64,000 nucleotides of DNA from Gemmatimonadetes bacterium T265 (GTDB lineage: Bacteria > Gemmatimonadota > Gemmatimonadetes > Gemmatimonadales > Gemmatimonadaceae), in the NCBI GenBank assembly GCA_019973575.1, contig BPUI01000001.1, positions 2,058,342-2,122,341 of the forward strand. Direction: 5' to 3'. Below are positions 34,496 through 43,291 of the stretch, in pieces (the first letter of the stretch is position 1; the number at the start of each line of letters is the position of its first letter). The notes beneath the pieces are model-generated. The model searched no databases. It was not told the DNA's origin and was given only the letters and a program-made list of their open reading frames with translations. The position numbers and the translations under genes are program-made.

Positions 34496-35302
34496 TTAGA
34501 CCGTCGCCACCGAACCGCCGTCCACGCGGAGGTTGGTGCCGGTGACGAAGGAGGCCGCGTCCGAGGCCAGGAACACGACGGCGGCCGCGACCTCGTCCGC
34601 CGTGCCCGCATGGCCGACGACGATGTTCGGCCGGAACTGGCCGAGGTACTGTTGGGTCAGTTGGTCGGGGGCGAGCGTGTCCCCCCCGGGCATCTGGGCA
34701 AGCACGCTCCGCACGACCGGCGTGTCGATGTAGGCCGGCGAGACGGCGTTCACCAGCACGCCCCGGCCGCCGTACGCCTTGGACAGGGCCTTGGTCATGG
34801 CGTTCAACGCCCCCTTGGCGGCCGCGTACTCGACCGCGACCGGGTCGGGCTGGACGCCGCTCTCCGACGAGATGTTGATGATCCGGCCCCAGCCGCGCGC
34901 GGCCATCTTCGGCGCCAGGGCGCGGCTGACCCGGACGGCCGACATGACGTTCAGCTCGAAGGTCCCGATCCAGTCCGCGTCGGACACGGCCTCGAACGGG
35001 CGAAACAGCTCGCCGTCGGACGTGATGATGCCACCGGCGTTGTTGACGGCGATGTCGATGGGGCCGAGCCGCTGCTCGGCGGCCGCGATCGCGGCGGACA
35101 GGTCGGCGGCGTCGCGGACGTCGGCGGCTACGGCGACCGCGCGGTCGCCTAACGCCCGGGCGAGCGCGTCGAGCTTGGCCTGCGTGCGGGCGACAAGCGC
35201 GACGTGCGCGCCCTCGCGGTGCAGGGCGCGGGCGATCGCCTCGCCGATGCCCTGGCTCGCGCCGGTGACGAGGGCGACCTTGCCGGTCAGGTTAGTGTCC
35301 AT
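34496..35302 (-). CDS. Short-chain dehydrogenase/reductase
   Basis: 268 residues, complete SDR: TGASQGIGEAIARAL at residue 12, NNAG near 88, 'IINISSESGVQPDPVAVEYA' with the active YAAAK, 'VLVNAVSPAYIDTPVV' (present, unlike the SDR at 15,402), and C-terminal 'FVTGTNLRVDGG'. Its start overlaps the SnoaL gene end by 11 bases, so it is translated with it. Likely oxidises or reduces an alcohol/ketone handled by this redox operon. Confidence 0.92.
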   Translation of the reverse strand: MDTNLTGKVALVTGASQGIGEAIARALHREGAHVALVARTQAKLDALARALGDRAVAVAADVRDAADLSAAIAAAEQRLGPIDIAVNNAGGIITSDGELFRPFEAVSDADWIGTFELNVMSAVRVSRALAPKMAARGWGRIINISSESGVQPDPVAVEYAAAKGALNAMTKALSKAYGGRGVLVNAVSPAYIDTPVVRSVLAQMPGGDTLAPDQLTQQYLGQFRPNIVVGHAGTADEVAAAVVFLASDAASFVTGTNLRVDGGSVATV

Positions 35303-36077
35303 CGGTGTTCCCCGGCGAATTGGTCGCGGTTGAGGACGATGAGACCTTCCGCGCGTCCGGCCACGGGACCTGTTCGGGGAAGCCCCAGTGTTCCACGATC
35401 TTGGCGTCCTCGACCCGGTACAGGTCGATGTAGACGCAGGGCTCGCCCCGATGCGTCCCGCGGGCGGCGAGGAAGACGAAGTCGCCCTGCCCGAGCAGGA
35501 GCTTGATCTCGTCGATGGTCCGGTCGCGCGTGAGGATTTGTAGGTCGCGCATGAACGCGCCGACGCCGTCGGCGGCGCCGGGCTCGTGGCGGACACACCG
35601 ATCGCCCGAGAAGTACCGCGGGATCGCGTGATGCCGGCCCTCGATGTGGACCGTCTGGTAATAATCCCGCACCAGCGCCTTGTTCTGCTCCGTGTCCGCG
35701 TCGTGCGCGGCCTCGGTCGGTCCGTCGGCCTGCGTGTGGCCGCTCGTGTTCGGCGGACCCGCCGGCGCCGAGAAGGCCCAGTGCTCGACGATCCGGCCGT
35801 CCTCGAACCGGAAGACGTCGAAGAAGACGCCGCGGCCCTGCACATGCCCGTCCGCCTGGGTGACCACGTAGGGCCCGTCCTGATACGCCCTGATGACCTT
35901 CAGATCAGGATGGCTCGCCGCGATCCGATCGACATACTGCTTCACGCCCTCGACACCGTCGCGCGCGTGCGGATTGTGTTCGACGTACCGCTCCGGGTCC
36001 ATGTACTTGGTGGCCAGCGCGGAGTCTCCGCTCGACATGCCCTGGAAGACGGCGAGCGCTTTCTCGATGTCGCTCAT
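35292..36077 (-). CDS. Tandem SnoaL-like domain protein
   Basis: 261 residues forming two repeats of the SnoaL/NTF2 fold: the first about 1-125 ('YVEHNPHARDGVEGVKQYVD' and 'DVFRFEDGRIVEHWAF'), the second about 130-240 ('RHEPGAADGVGAFM' and 'IDLYRVEDAKIVEHWGF'). The repeated RxEDxxIVEHW shows internal duplication. Such proteins are found in oxidative-stress and xenobiotic operons; enzymatic role not defined. The last 15 residues are low-complexity. Confidence 0.85.
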   Translation of the reverse strand: MSDIEKALAVFQGMSSGDSALATKYMDPERYVEHNPHARDGVEGVKQYVDRIAASHPDLKVIRAYQDGPYVVTQADGHVQGRGVFFDVFRFEDGRIVEHWAFSAPAGPPNTSGHTQADGPTEAAHDADTEQNKALVRDYYQTVHIEGRHHAIPRYFSGDRCVRHEPGAADGVGAFMRDLQILTRDRTIDEIKLLLGQGDFVFLAARGTHRGEPCVYIDLYRVEDAKIVEHWGFPEQVPWPDARKVSSSSTATNSPGNTDGH

Positions 36078-36079
36078 GG

Positions 36080-36685
36080 CTACTCGGCCCCGAGCTTGAC
36101 GAGGTCTTGGAAGACGAGCCGGCCCCAGGTGCGGCCCCGCGCTTGGACGAGCATCCCGCCCTCGCCGAGTTTTCCGAGCTCGACCGGGGCGAAGCCGAGC
36201 CGCCCGACGAGTTCCGCCACGCGCGTGCTCGCCGCGTCGTCGTCGCTGGAGACGAATACGACCCGCCGGGCGCCCGAGGCCGGTGGGTCCTCAGCCAGCG
36301 TGCTCGCCGGCAAATGGTTGAACGCCTTCACCACCGTCGCCCCGGGCAGCGCCTTGGCCACCGCGGCCGTCGAGGGCAGTCCGCCGAGTTCCGCCGGGGC
36401 GACGCCGAACGCGTTCATCGCGTCGATCACGAGCTTGCCCTGCCAGCTCTCGGCGGCCCGTGCGACGTCCGGGTACGCCCCGAAGGGAAGGGCGAGGATG
36501 ATGACATCGGCCCCAAGCGCGTCGGCCATCGGTCGGGCCACGACCGTCGGACCGATCTGCGCCGCGAGCGGCGCGAGTGCCTCCAGAGGTCGCCGACTCG
36601 CGACGGTGACCTCGATCCCCTGGCGGGCAAACGCCCGCGCGATGGCCGAGCCGATCTTGCCGATGCCGATGATCGCGTAGCTCAT
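36080..36685 (-). CDS. NADPH-dependent F420 reductase-like protein
   Basis: 201 residues. N-terminal dinucleotide loop AIIGIGKIGSAIARAFARQG, then TVASRRP, 'VIILALPFGAYPDVARA' and 'VVKAFNHLPASTLAEDP', the pattern of the F420-oxidoreductase/NADP-binding family (COG2085). Many members in non-F420 bacteria are NADPH-dependent reductases of unknown substrate. First gene of the minus-strand operon; faces the ArsR gene across a 200-base control region. Confidence 0.88.
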   Translation of the reverse strand: MSYAIIGIGKIGSAIARAFARQGIEVTVASRRPLEALAPLAAQIGPTVVARPMADALGADVIILALPFGAYPDVARAAESWQGKLVIDAMNAFGVAPAELGGLPSTAAVAKALPGATVVKAFNHLPASTLAEDPPASGARRVVFVSSDDDAASTRVAELVGRLGFAPVELGKLGEGGMLVQARGRTWGRLVFQDLVKLGAE

Positions 36686-36729
36686 GGGATATCCGCTTCT
36701 TCCGTGACTCGAGACAATTAATCGCTCAG

Positions 36730-36853
36730 TTAGTTCAATACTTTAGAACTACAGAACTAAAAGAGCAAGTGGGCGCGCTCGATTGAGAGGGACTGAGCCG
36801 GCAACCAGGTGAAACGGGCGGCACGACACGCCTGTTCAGAGATACTGAACTAA
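36730..36853. promoter_or_regulatory. GAACTA operator cluster between ArsR gene and redox operon
   Basis: Four copies of the same 6-7-base word lie in the A+T-rich control region: TTAGTTC (36730-36736, inverted), GAACTA (36746-36751), GAACTAA (36754-36760) and GAACTAA (36847-36853). The first and third form an inverted repeat with a 17-base gap; the fourth abuts the ArsR gene start. This is the expected layout for one repressor controlling both promoters. Confidence 0.65.
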
Positions 36854-36888
36854 TGGACGGGAGATCTGGTACCCGTTACAATTCCTGT

Positions 36889-37257
36889 ATGAGGCCGATC
36901 TACCACCCCCACCGCGACGAGATCACCGTGCAGGGCCTTCTGTACGCCCTGGCGGACCCGGTGCGGGTCCAGATCTACAGCCAGCTGCTGCGGGGCGGCT
37001 GTTCGCAGAACTGCACCACGTTCACGAACGTGGGGGCCACGCCCCTGCCCAAGTCGACGCTGTCGCAGCACTTCAAGATCCTGCGGGAGGCCGGCCTGAT
37101 TCGCAGCGAGCGGCAGGGCGTCGAACTCCAGAACCGCTCGCGGTGCGAGGACTTGCAACCGTTCAAGCCGATGCTGCTGGCGATCCTGGCGGCCTACGAG
37201 GCCGAGTACCGCGCCGGTCGTGGGGCCCTCGCGGCGACCCGGGAGCAGGCTGCCTAA
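36889..37257 (+). CDS. ArsR-type winged-helix regulator
   Basis: 122 residues. 'VQGLLYALADPVRVQIYSQL' and PLPKSTLSQHFKILREAGLI, then RSERQGVELQNR, are the ArsR helix-turn-helix and wing. The Cys in GGCSQNCTTFTN sits where some ArsR proteins sense metals or electrophiles; this is an inference. ATG 36889 opens the conserved MRPIYHPHRD; an in-frame ATG at 36853 is weaker. Divergent from the NAD(P)/SnoaL/SDR/nitroreductase operon, with GAACTA operators between, so it probably represses it until a reactive compound appears. Confidence 0.88.
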   Translation: MRPIYHPHRDEITVQGLLYALADPVRVQIYSQLLRGGCSQNCTTFTNVGATPLPKSTLSQHFKILREAGLIRSERQGVELQNRSRCEDLQPFKPMLLAILAAYEAEYRAGRGALAATREQAA

Positions 37258-37389
37258 CGCCGTGCGGGCGGACCGCCTGCGCTTGACCCGTGCCGGTGGC
37301 GCGCCCGCGCGTCGCATCGTTCTCCCCTGCTGACGGCTGACCGCGGCGGGGCGGCCGTTCGGGGTACATCGGGGCAGGCTTGAGCGGTA

Positions 37390-37890
37390 TTACGTCGGCG
37401 GCCGCCTAAGCGGATCGGGGTGCGTCGCCCCGCTCACGGGCTCTGGCGCGCGGTCGACGAGCACGGGCAGACGCTGGACGTGTTGGTGTAGGCGCAGCGC
37501 GACACGGCGGCGGCCGAGCGGTTCTTCCGGCGCTTACTGGAGGTCACGGGTGGCGCGGCCCCGGTCCGGATCACGACCGACCGGTTAGGCAGCTACGCGG
37601 CCGCCGCGGCGCGGCTCCCCGAGCTGGCGGGCGTCGAGCTCCAGCGCGTCCGATCCGCCCAACGTTGTAACAACCGTGTGGAGCAGGCGCACCAACCGAC
37701 GCGCGTCCGCGAGCGCGTCATGCGGCGGTTCAAGTCGGCCGCTTCCCCCCAGCGGTTCCTCGACGCGTTCAGCCGCGTGGGCGACCTGTTCCGGCCGGGG
37801 CGCCACCGGCTCGCCGCGGCCGCATACCGCGCGGCGCTGCGCGAGCGCGTCGCGACCTGGCGCGAGGTGGCCGGCCTGCGCACCGCGTAG
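37390..37890 (+). mobile_element. IS6-family transposase remnant
   Basis: The frame reads LWRAVDEHGQTLDVLV, an in-frame TAG (37489-37491), then 'AERFFRRLLEVTGGAAPVRI', 'TTDRLGSYAAAAARLPELAG', 'NNRVEQAHQPTRVRERVMRR' and 'FRPGRHRLAAAAYRAALRER', the catalytic half of IS6/IS26 transposases. The N-terminal helix-turn-helix is missing and terminal inverted repeats were not found. The DDE domain is otherwise well preserved; the gene is nonetheless dead from both the stop and the truncation. Confidence 0.82.
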
Positions 37891-38326
37891 CGTCGTCAAC
37901 TCGCGCGCGGCATGGACCCACTGCACCCGCGGCTCGCCTGCGACCGGCAAGTTGACAGAGCCGAGGGCCGCGCTCGACGGCGTCGAGGCCGGCACGTCGG
38001 ATGTGCTCTTCCACGTGCTGATGCGCGCATTTCCCGACGGCTCCGCCGGGGCGAATGCGTGAATCAGCGGTTGACGACGGCGTCGGGCTGGGACGACGCG
38101 CGGGGGTTACCCGTTGGAACCACGCACGCTGTCGCCCGCCGGCTGGGGGTCACATCGTGTGCAGGCGCCCGAGGAGGGCGGCGTTGACCGCGCCGGGCTG
38201 CTCCTGCGATGCCCAGTAGCCGCTGTCGTGGCGGGTCACCGGCGGCCGCATCCGGGATCGCCCGCCCAGGGTCGCGGCCGCCGCTGCGGTCGAGCGCGGG
38301 CACGGGCACCGTGCGACGCCGGCCGC
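37891..38326. other. Intergenic stretch after the IS6 remnant
   Basis: About 435 bases with no intact gene. Apart from the hydrolase fragment at its right side I see only low-complexity Arg/Ala-rich frames. Confidence 0.4.
38150..38233 (-). pseudogene. C-terminal fragment of an alpha/beta hydrolase
   Basis: The last 27 codons read RHDSGYWASQEQPGAVNAA, then LLGRLHTM and a stop, as in the end of alpha/beta hydrolases ('GHW..EE.PEAVNAALLEFL'). The catalytic His position is Tyr here and no further hydrolase sequence follows upstream. Confidence 0.4.
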
Positions 38327-39274
38327 TCATCGCGGAGCCCCACGCGCAGTCGCGCGGAACGCGCGGGGCGTCCGCCCGACGTGCCGCGCGAACGCCGCGG
38401 CGAACTGCGCCACGCTTCCGTATCCGACCGCCGCCGCGACCTCCGCGACGGGCAGCTCCGTGTCGCGCAGCAGCTGGCGCGCGGCGTCCACACGCAGGCG
38501 CACGAGGAAGCGGTGCGGGGCCTCGCCGGTCGCGGCCCGGAAGAGGCGCGCGAAGTGGAACTTGCTGATCGCCGCCTCGGCGGCGAGCCGCTCCAGCGTG
38601 ATCGACTCGCGGTAGTGCGCCCGCAGGTATTCGACCACCCGCGCCAGCCGCCGGTCGGTGAGGACGTCGGGGGTGGGGAGGTCGGAGGACCGATCGCCCC
38701 AGGGACTGTGACACGACAGGAGGTGGGTGGCGAGGTACAGCCCCACCGTCTGCGCGTACAGGTCGGGCGCCCCGGCCCGCATCGCGTGCACGAGCGACCG
38801 CGCGGCGTGCATGACCGCGGGGTCGGTGAACGACAGCGCGTTGAGCGGCTCGGTGCGGGTCGGCGTTCCGGCGCGGCGGAACGCGTCGGCGGTCTGGAGC
38901 AGCGTGCGCTCCGGCAGGTACAGGTGGACCAGACGCATCGGCTCGGCGCCGCACACGCGCACGCGGAGCCGGTCGGTCATGCCGCCGGGCGAGAGCCCGC
39001 CCGAGCCGGGCGCCTTGACCGCGCGGCGCCAGACGCCGCCCGACAAGCACTCGACTTCGTGGTGCCCGCCCGCGCTCAGCGCGATCCACTGGTCGGGCGT
39101 CGGCCGCGTCTCGAACGCCACCGTCCCCGGCCCGCCCCACTCGGTCTCGTGCACCAAGAGCGACGTCCACCCGACGTCCGTGCTCCGCGCGACCACGCGG
39201 AAGGGGAGGGCGTCGGCCGACGCCCGGCTCGCGGCGGCGAACTGCCCGCCCGGAAGGTCGCGTTCGCTCGGCAT
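38327..39274 (-). CDS. AraC-family transcriptional regulator
   Basis: 315 residues. The C-terminal 100 residues have two helix-turn-helix units, '[20 protein letters not shown]' (with FRAATGEAPHRFL after it) and 'PVAEVAAAVGYGSVAQFAAA', then RHVGRTPRAFRA. The N-terminal 200 residues are a ligand-binding region that I cannot assign. It is divergent from the molybdenum-hydroxylase operon at 39,401; the 126-base gap holds direct and inverted repeats that fit its binding. The likely effector is the hydroxylase substrate. Confidence 0.9.
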   Translation of the reverse strand: MPSERDLPGGQFAAASRASADALPFRVVARSTDVGWTSLLVHETEWGGPGTVAFETRPTPDQWIALSAGGHHEVECLSGGVWRRAVKAPGSGGLSPGGMTDRLRVRVCGAEPMRLVHLYLPERTLLQTADAFRRAGTPTRTEPLNALSFTDPAVMHAARSLVHAMRAGAPDLYAQTVGLYLATHLLSCHSPWGDRSSDLPTPDVLTDRRLARVVEYLRAHYRESITLERLAAEAAISKFHFARLFRAATGEAPHRFLVRLRVDAARQLLRDTELPVAEVAAAVGYGSVAQFAAAFARHVGRTPRAFRATARGAPR

Positions 39275-39291
39275 GGGTTCATGACAAATCA

Positions 39292-39324
39292 GCAAGATCC
39301 TGGCACCGGTCCGCAAGGACCGGT
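39292..39324. promoter_or_regulatory. Direct repeat and palindrome in the AraC/hydroxylase gap
   Basis: A perfect inverted repeat ACCGGTCC (39305-39312), GCAA spacer, GGACCGGT (39317-39324). Superimposed is a direct repeat GCAAGATCC (39292-39300) and GCAAGGACC (39313-39321), 21 bases apart, the two-turn spacing used by AraC proteins. Located between the divergent AraC and hydroxylase genes. Confidence 0.6.
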
Positions 39325-39400
39325 CTGCCAGCGCACCAGGCCCCGCGGTATCAATGCCGGTCGACGCGCGGCCGCCCAACGCCCCACCCCCGGACCCCGT

Positions 39401-40483
39401 ATGCACCCCTTCCGCTACCAACGCGCGGCCGACGTCCCGTCCGCGGTCGCGGCGGTGTCGCAGGACCCCGGCGCGCAGTTCTTCGCCGCCGGGACCAGCC
39501 AGGTCGACCTGATGCAGGAGGGCGTGCAGCGCCCCACGCGACTCGTCGACGTCTCCCGACTCCCGCTCGCCGAGGTCGCGCGGACGCCGACCGGCGGCCT
39601 GCACATCGGCGCCAACGTGACCAACGCGGCCGCCGCCGACCACCCGCTCGTGCGCGGCACGTACGCGGCGGTCAGCGAGGCGCTGCACGCCGGCGCGTCG
39701 CCGCAGATCCGCAACGTCGCCTCGATGGCGGGCAACGTCCTCCAGCGCACGCGCTGCCCGTACCTCCGCGACCCGGCCGCGGCGTGCAACAAGCGCGACC
39801 CCGGCACGGGGTGCGCCGCGGTCGCCGGCTACAACCGCATGCACGCGATCTTCGGCCAGACCGACGAGGGCGCGACGGGGGCGCACACCTGCATCGCCGT
39901 GCACCCCTCCGACCTGGCGGTCGCGCTGGCCGCGCACGAGGCGGTGCTCCACGTCGAGGGACCGGCCGGCGCCCGGCGGCTCGCCTTCGACGACCTCCAC
40001 CGGCTCCCCGGCGACCGGCCGGACCTCGACACCACGCTCGGCCACGGCGACCTGATCGTCGCGCTGGAGCTGCCCGCCTTCCGCGGCCGCTCGCACTACC
40101 TCAAGGTACGCGACCGCGCGTCGTACGCCTACGCCCTGGTCTCGTGCGCGGTGGCGCTGGAGCTGGACGGCGGGCGCATCCGGACGGCGCGCGTCGCGTT
40201 AGGCAGCGTCGCCCACAAGCCGTGGCGCGCCCGCGCCGCGGAGGCGATGCTCGAGGGGCAGGCGCCGGACGGCGCCCTCTTCCGCGAGGCGGCGGCCCGC
40301 GCCCTCGACGGCGCCGTCGCGTACAGGATGAACGCCTACAAGCCAGCGTTAGGCCGCGCCCTCGTCGAGCGCGGGCTGCGGCGGACGGCGGGGCTGGAGC
40401 CGCTGCCCGGGCCGGCCGGGACCGCCTTCGCCGCGAGCGTCGGCGGCATCGGCGGCGTGCACGCCCCGGAGGAGTACGCGTGA
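39401..40483 (+). CDS. Molybdenum hydroxylase FAD-binding subunit
   Basis: 360 residues, paralogue of the subunit at 27,397. FAD site 'QFFAAGTSQVDLMQEGVQRP', then '[20 protein letters not shown]', and the Cys-rich insert RTRCPYLRDPAAACNKRDP with GTGCAAVAG, carrying the same four cysteines as PaoB for a [4Fe-4S] cluster. The C-terminal CODH_FAD_C domain ends near residue 330; a Gly-rich tail of 25 residues follows. First gene of the operon FAD, MoCo, 2Fe-2S; its stop overlaps the next start (GTGA). Confidence 0.92.
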   Translation: MHPFRYQRAADVPSAVAAVSQDPGAQFFAAGTSQVDLMQEGVQRPTRLVDVSRLPLAEVARTPTGGLHIGANVTNAAAADHPLVRGTYAAVSEALHAGASPQIRNVASMAGNVLQRTRCPYLRDPAAACNKRDPGTGCAAVAGYNRMHAIFGQTDEGATGAHTCIAVHPSDLAVALAAHEAVLHVEGPAGARRLAFDDLHRLPGDRPDLDTTLGHGDLIVALELPAFRGRSHYLKVRDRASYAYALVSCAVALELDGGRIRTARVALGSVAHKPWRARAAEAMLEGQAPDGALFREAAARALDGAVAYRMNAYKPALGRALVERGLRRTAGLEPLPGPAGTAFAASVGGIGGVHAPEEYA

Positions 40484-42750
40484 CCGCGCCCCCGCCCGTC
40501 TTCCACGCCGTCGGCCGGCCGCTCCCGCGCGTCGACGGCCCGCTCAAGGTCACCGGCGCGGCGCCTTTCACCGCGGAGCACCACCCCGAGGGGCTCGTCC
40601 ACGGCGTGGTCGTCGGCAGCCGCGTCGCCCGCGGGCGGGTCGTCGCCGTCGACGTCGCGGCGGCGATGGCCCTCCCCGGCGTGGTCGCGGTGTTCACCCC
40701 CGAGACCGCACCGCGTATTGGTCCGCTGCCGGACGAAGAACAGGGCATCGTGCTCTCGGGCGAGGGCGGCCTGATCGAGATGCTCGTGCCGCTGCAGGAC
40801 GACCGCGTGCACTACGCCGGGCAGGCGGTCGCGGTCGTCGTCGCCGAGACGTTCGAGCAGGCGACCGACGCGGCCGCGCGCCTGCGCGTCGAGTACGCCG
40901 AGGAGCCGGCCGAGCTGGACATGGACACGGCGAGCCGGCGGTCGAAGCCGGACAGCTACTGCGGGATGGAGCCGCTGCAGAAGTCGGCCGGCGACCCGGC
41001 GAAGGCGTTCGACGCGGCCGCCGTCAAACTCGAGCGCACGTACGAGACGCCGCCCCACCACCACAACGCGATCGAGATGCTCTCGACCGTCGCCGTCTGG
41101 GAGGCGCGCGACGGCGAGGACGTCCTCCGCATCTACGACACGACGCGCGTGCTCAAGACGCTCTCCGCCGTGCTCGCCCGCTGCCTCGACCTGCCCGAGG
41201 CCAACGTCCAGATCATCGTCAAGTACCTGGGCGGCGCGTACGGCTCGAAGGCGTGGTTCTTCGGCAACACGCTGCTCGCCGCGGCGTGCGCGCGGCAGCT
41301 GGGGCACCCGCTCAAGATCGAGTGGACGCGGCAGCAGATGTACGAGGTCAACGGCTACCGCCCTCAGACGCGCCAGACGATGCGGCTCGGCGCTGCGCGC
41401 GACGGCAAGATCGCCTCGCTGCGGCACGAGGTCGTCTCGCCCACCTCGATGGTCAGCGGCTACCCGGAGCCGGCCACCGGGATGACGATGATGATGTATG
41501 GCATCCCCAACCTCGCGATCTCGCAGGAGATCCGACACGTGAACCTGCCCACGCCGTGCCCGATGCGCGGCGTCGGCGTGCTCGCCGGCGGGTTCGCGCT
41601 CGAGACCGTGCTCGACGAGCTGGCGCACGAGTTGGGGATGGACCCGATCGACCTGCGCCTGCAGAACGACGCGGAGAAGGGGCCGATCACCGGGCTGCCG
41701 TTTTCGAGCAAGCACCTGCGCGAGTGCTTCGCGCGGGGGCGCGAGCTGTTCGGCTGGGCGCGGCGCCAGGCGCGGCCGGGCGCGGTGCGGCGGGGGAACG
41801 AGCTGATCGGGTTCGGCGTCGCGAGCAGCACGCTGCCGGCGGTGCTCGACGACGCGACGGCGCGGGCGATCATTCGATCCGACGGCACCGCCGTGGTGCG
41901 GAGCGCGACGCACGAGATCGGCAACGGCGCGTGGACGGTGTTCCGCCAGATCGCGGCCGACGCGCTGGCGATGCCGATGGACGACGTGCGCTTCGAGCTC
42001 GGCGACTCGACGTACCCTGACTCGCCGATCACCGCGGGGTCGCGCACGACGGCGAGCGTCGGGGCCGCGGTGCTCGCCGCGGGGCGGAACGTGCTGGCCG
42101 CGCTGAAGGCGATCGCCTGCCGCGACCCCGGCTCGCCGCTCTTCGGCGTGCCGCCGGAGCAGATCACGGCCGCGAACGGCCGGCTGGCCGCCGCGTCCGA
42201 CCCGGACCGGGGGGAGGCGTACGGCGCCGTGCTGCGCCGCGCCGGCCGGGACCAGGTCGCGGCCAGCGGCGCGCTGCACCCGGACAAGCAGCACAAGCAG
42301 TTCGAGTTACACTCGTTCGGCGTCATATTCGCCGAGGTGCGCGTGGACGCCGCGACCGGCGTGGTGCGCGTGCCGCGGCTCGCGGGCGTGTTCGACGTCG
42401 GGCGCCTGATCAACCCGCGGACGTCGCACTCGCAGCTCATGGGCGGGATGATCGCCGGGCTGGGCGGGGCGCTGACCGAGGAGTCGTACTACGACCCGCA
42501 CAGCGGCGGCGCCGTGGTCCGCAACCTCGCCGACTACCACGTCCCGGGGTGCGCCGACACGCCCGAGATCACGATCGACGTGTTAGGCATCCCCGACCCG
42601 CACATGGGCGAGTTGGGCGCGCGCGGCTTCGGCGAGATGGGCACCAACAACGTGCCCGCGGCCGTCGGCAACGCGATCTACAACGCGACGGGGCGGCGGC
42701 TGCGCTCGCTCCCCTTCACCCCGGACCGAGTCATGGAGGTCGCCGGATGA
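40480..42750 (+). CDS. Molybdenum hydroxylase large (MoCo) subunit, set 2
   Basis: 756 residues. '[20 protein letters not shown]' begins the family domain; MoCo loop KYLGGAYGSKAWF, then 'FALETVLDELAHELGMDPID' and the catalytic Glu719 in GARGFGEMG. It resembles the lone subunit at 44,810 (KFIGGAFGSKGWS, 'FALESALDELAGELGMDP') more than the set-1 subunit ([10 protein letters not shown]). No CO-dehydrogenase loop (VAYRCSFR), so oxidation of CO is excluded; an aldehyde or heterocycle is likely. GTG start at the end of the FAD gene; ATGA overlap with the 2Fe-2S gene. Confidence 0.92.
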   Translation: MTAPPPVFHAVGRPLPRVDGPLKVTGAAPFTAEHHPEGLVHGVVVGSRVARGRVVAVDVAAAMALPGVVAVFTPETAPRIGPLPDEEQGIVLSGEGGLIEMLVPLQDDRVHYAGQAVAVVVAETFEQATDAAARLRVEYAEEPAELDMDTASRRSKPDSYCGMEPLQKSAGDPAKAFDAAAVKLERTYETPPHHHNAIEMLSTVAVWEARDGEDVLRIYDTTRVLKTLSAVLARCLDLPEANVQIIVKYLGGAYGSKAWFFGNTLLAAACARQLGHPLKIEWTRQQMYEVNGYRPQTRQTMRLGAARDGKIASLRHEVVSPTSMVSGYPEPATGMTMMMYGIPNLAISQEIRHVNLPTPCPMRGVGVLAGGFALETVLDELAHELGMDPIDLRLQNDAEKGPITGLPFSSKHLRECFARGRELFGWARRQARPGAVRRGNELIGFGVASSTLPAVLDDATARAIIRSDGTAVVRSATHEIGNGAWTVFRQIAADALAMPMDDVRFELGDSTYPDSPITAGSRTTASVGAAVLAAGRNVLAALKAIACRDPGSPLFGVPPEQITAANGRLAAASDPDRGEAYGAVLRRAGRDQVAASGALHPDKQHKQFELHSFGVIFAEVRVDAATGVVRVPRLAGVFDVGRLINPRTSHSQLMGGMIAGLGGALTEESYYDPHSGGAVVRNLADYHVPGCADTPEITIDVLGIPDPHMGELGARGFGEMGTNNVPAAVGNAIYNATGRRLRSLPFTPDRVMEVAG

Positions 42751-43280
42751 CCGCGCAGATGAAGGAAGCCCCGCCGGAGCGCCTGGCCGAATCGGACGAG
42801 TACGTGCTTCGCGTCAACGGGCGCGACCACGCGGTCGGGTCCGACCCGCGCGTGACCGTGCTCGACGCGCTGCGCGAGCGGTTGCACCTGACGGGCACGA
42901 AGAAGGGCTGCGGCCACGGGCAGTGCGGCGCGTGCACGGTGCACCTCGACGGCGAGCGGGCGCTCTCGTGCCTGCTGCTGGTCGCCGCGGTCGAGGGGCG
43001 CGAGGTGCACATCATCGAGTCGCTGGCCGGGCCGAACGGCGAGCTCCACCCGATGCAGCAGGCGTTCGTCGACTGCGACGCCTTCCAGTGCGGCTACTGC
43101 ACGCCGGGCCAGATCATGAGCGCGGTCGCGTGCGTGCGCGAGAGCCGCGCGGGCTCGCGCGCGCAGATCCAGGAGTTCATGAGCGGCAACCTGTGCCGCT
43201 GCGCCGCGTACCCGCACATCATCGCCGCGGTCGAGCAGGCGCGGGACGCGACCGCGGCCGCGGCGACCGCCACCGCCTAA
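42747..43280 (+). CDS. Molybdenum hydroxylase 2Fe-2S subunit, set 2
   Basis: 177 residues. First cluster Cys55, Cys60, Cys63, Cys75 (KGCGHGQCGACT, later LSC), second cluster '[20 protein letters not shown]' and GNLCRCAAYPHI. It has an N-terminal extension of about 17 residues not in the set-1 protein, without a Tat signal. Third and last subunit gene of set 2; it is the only 2Fe-2S subunit near either plus-strand large subunit and may serve both. Confidence 0.93.
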   Translation: MTAQMKEAPPERLAESDEYVLRVNGRDHAVGSDPRVTVLDALRERLHLTGTKKGCGHGQCGACTVHLDGERALSCLLLVAAVEGREVHIIESLAGPNGELHPMQQAFVDCDAFQCGYCTPGQIMSAVACVRESRAGSRAQIQEFMSGNLCRCAAYPHIIAAVEQARDATAAAATATA

Positions 43281-43291
43281 CGGGGTCCGGC

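Noticed and set aside
38114-39400. Open frame reading upstream of the FAD subunit as a longer protein
   Set aside because: It is antisense to the AraC gene and non-protein-like; ATG 39401 starts the family domain.
40480-42750. CO dehydrogenase large subunit
   Set aside because: The CO-dehydrogenase active-site loop with Cys (VAYRCSFR) is absent; only the general hydroxylase motifs are present.
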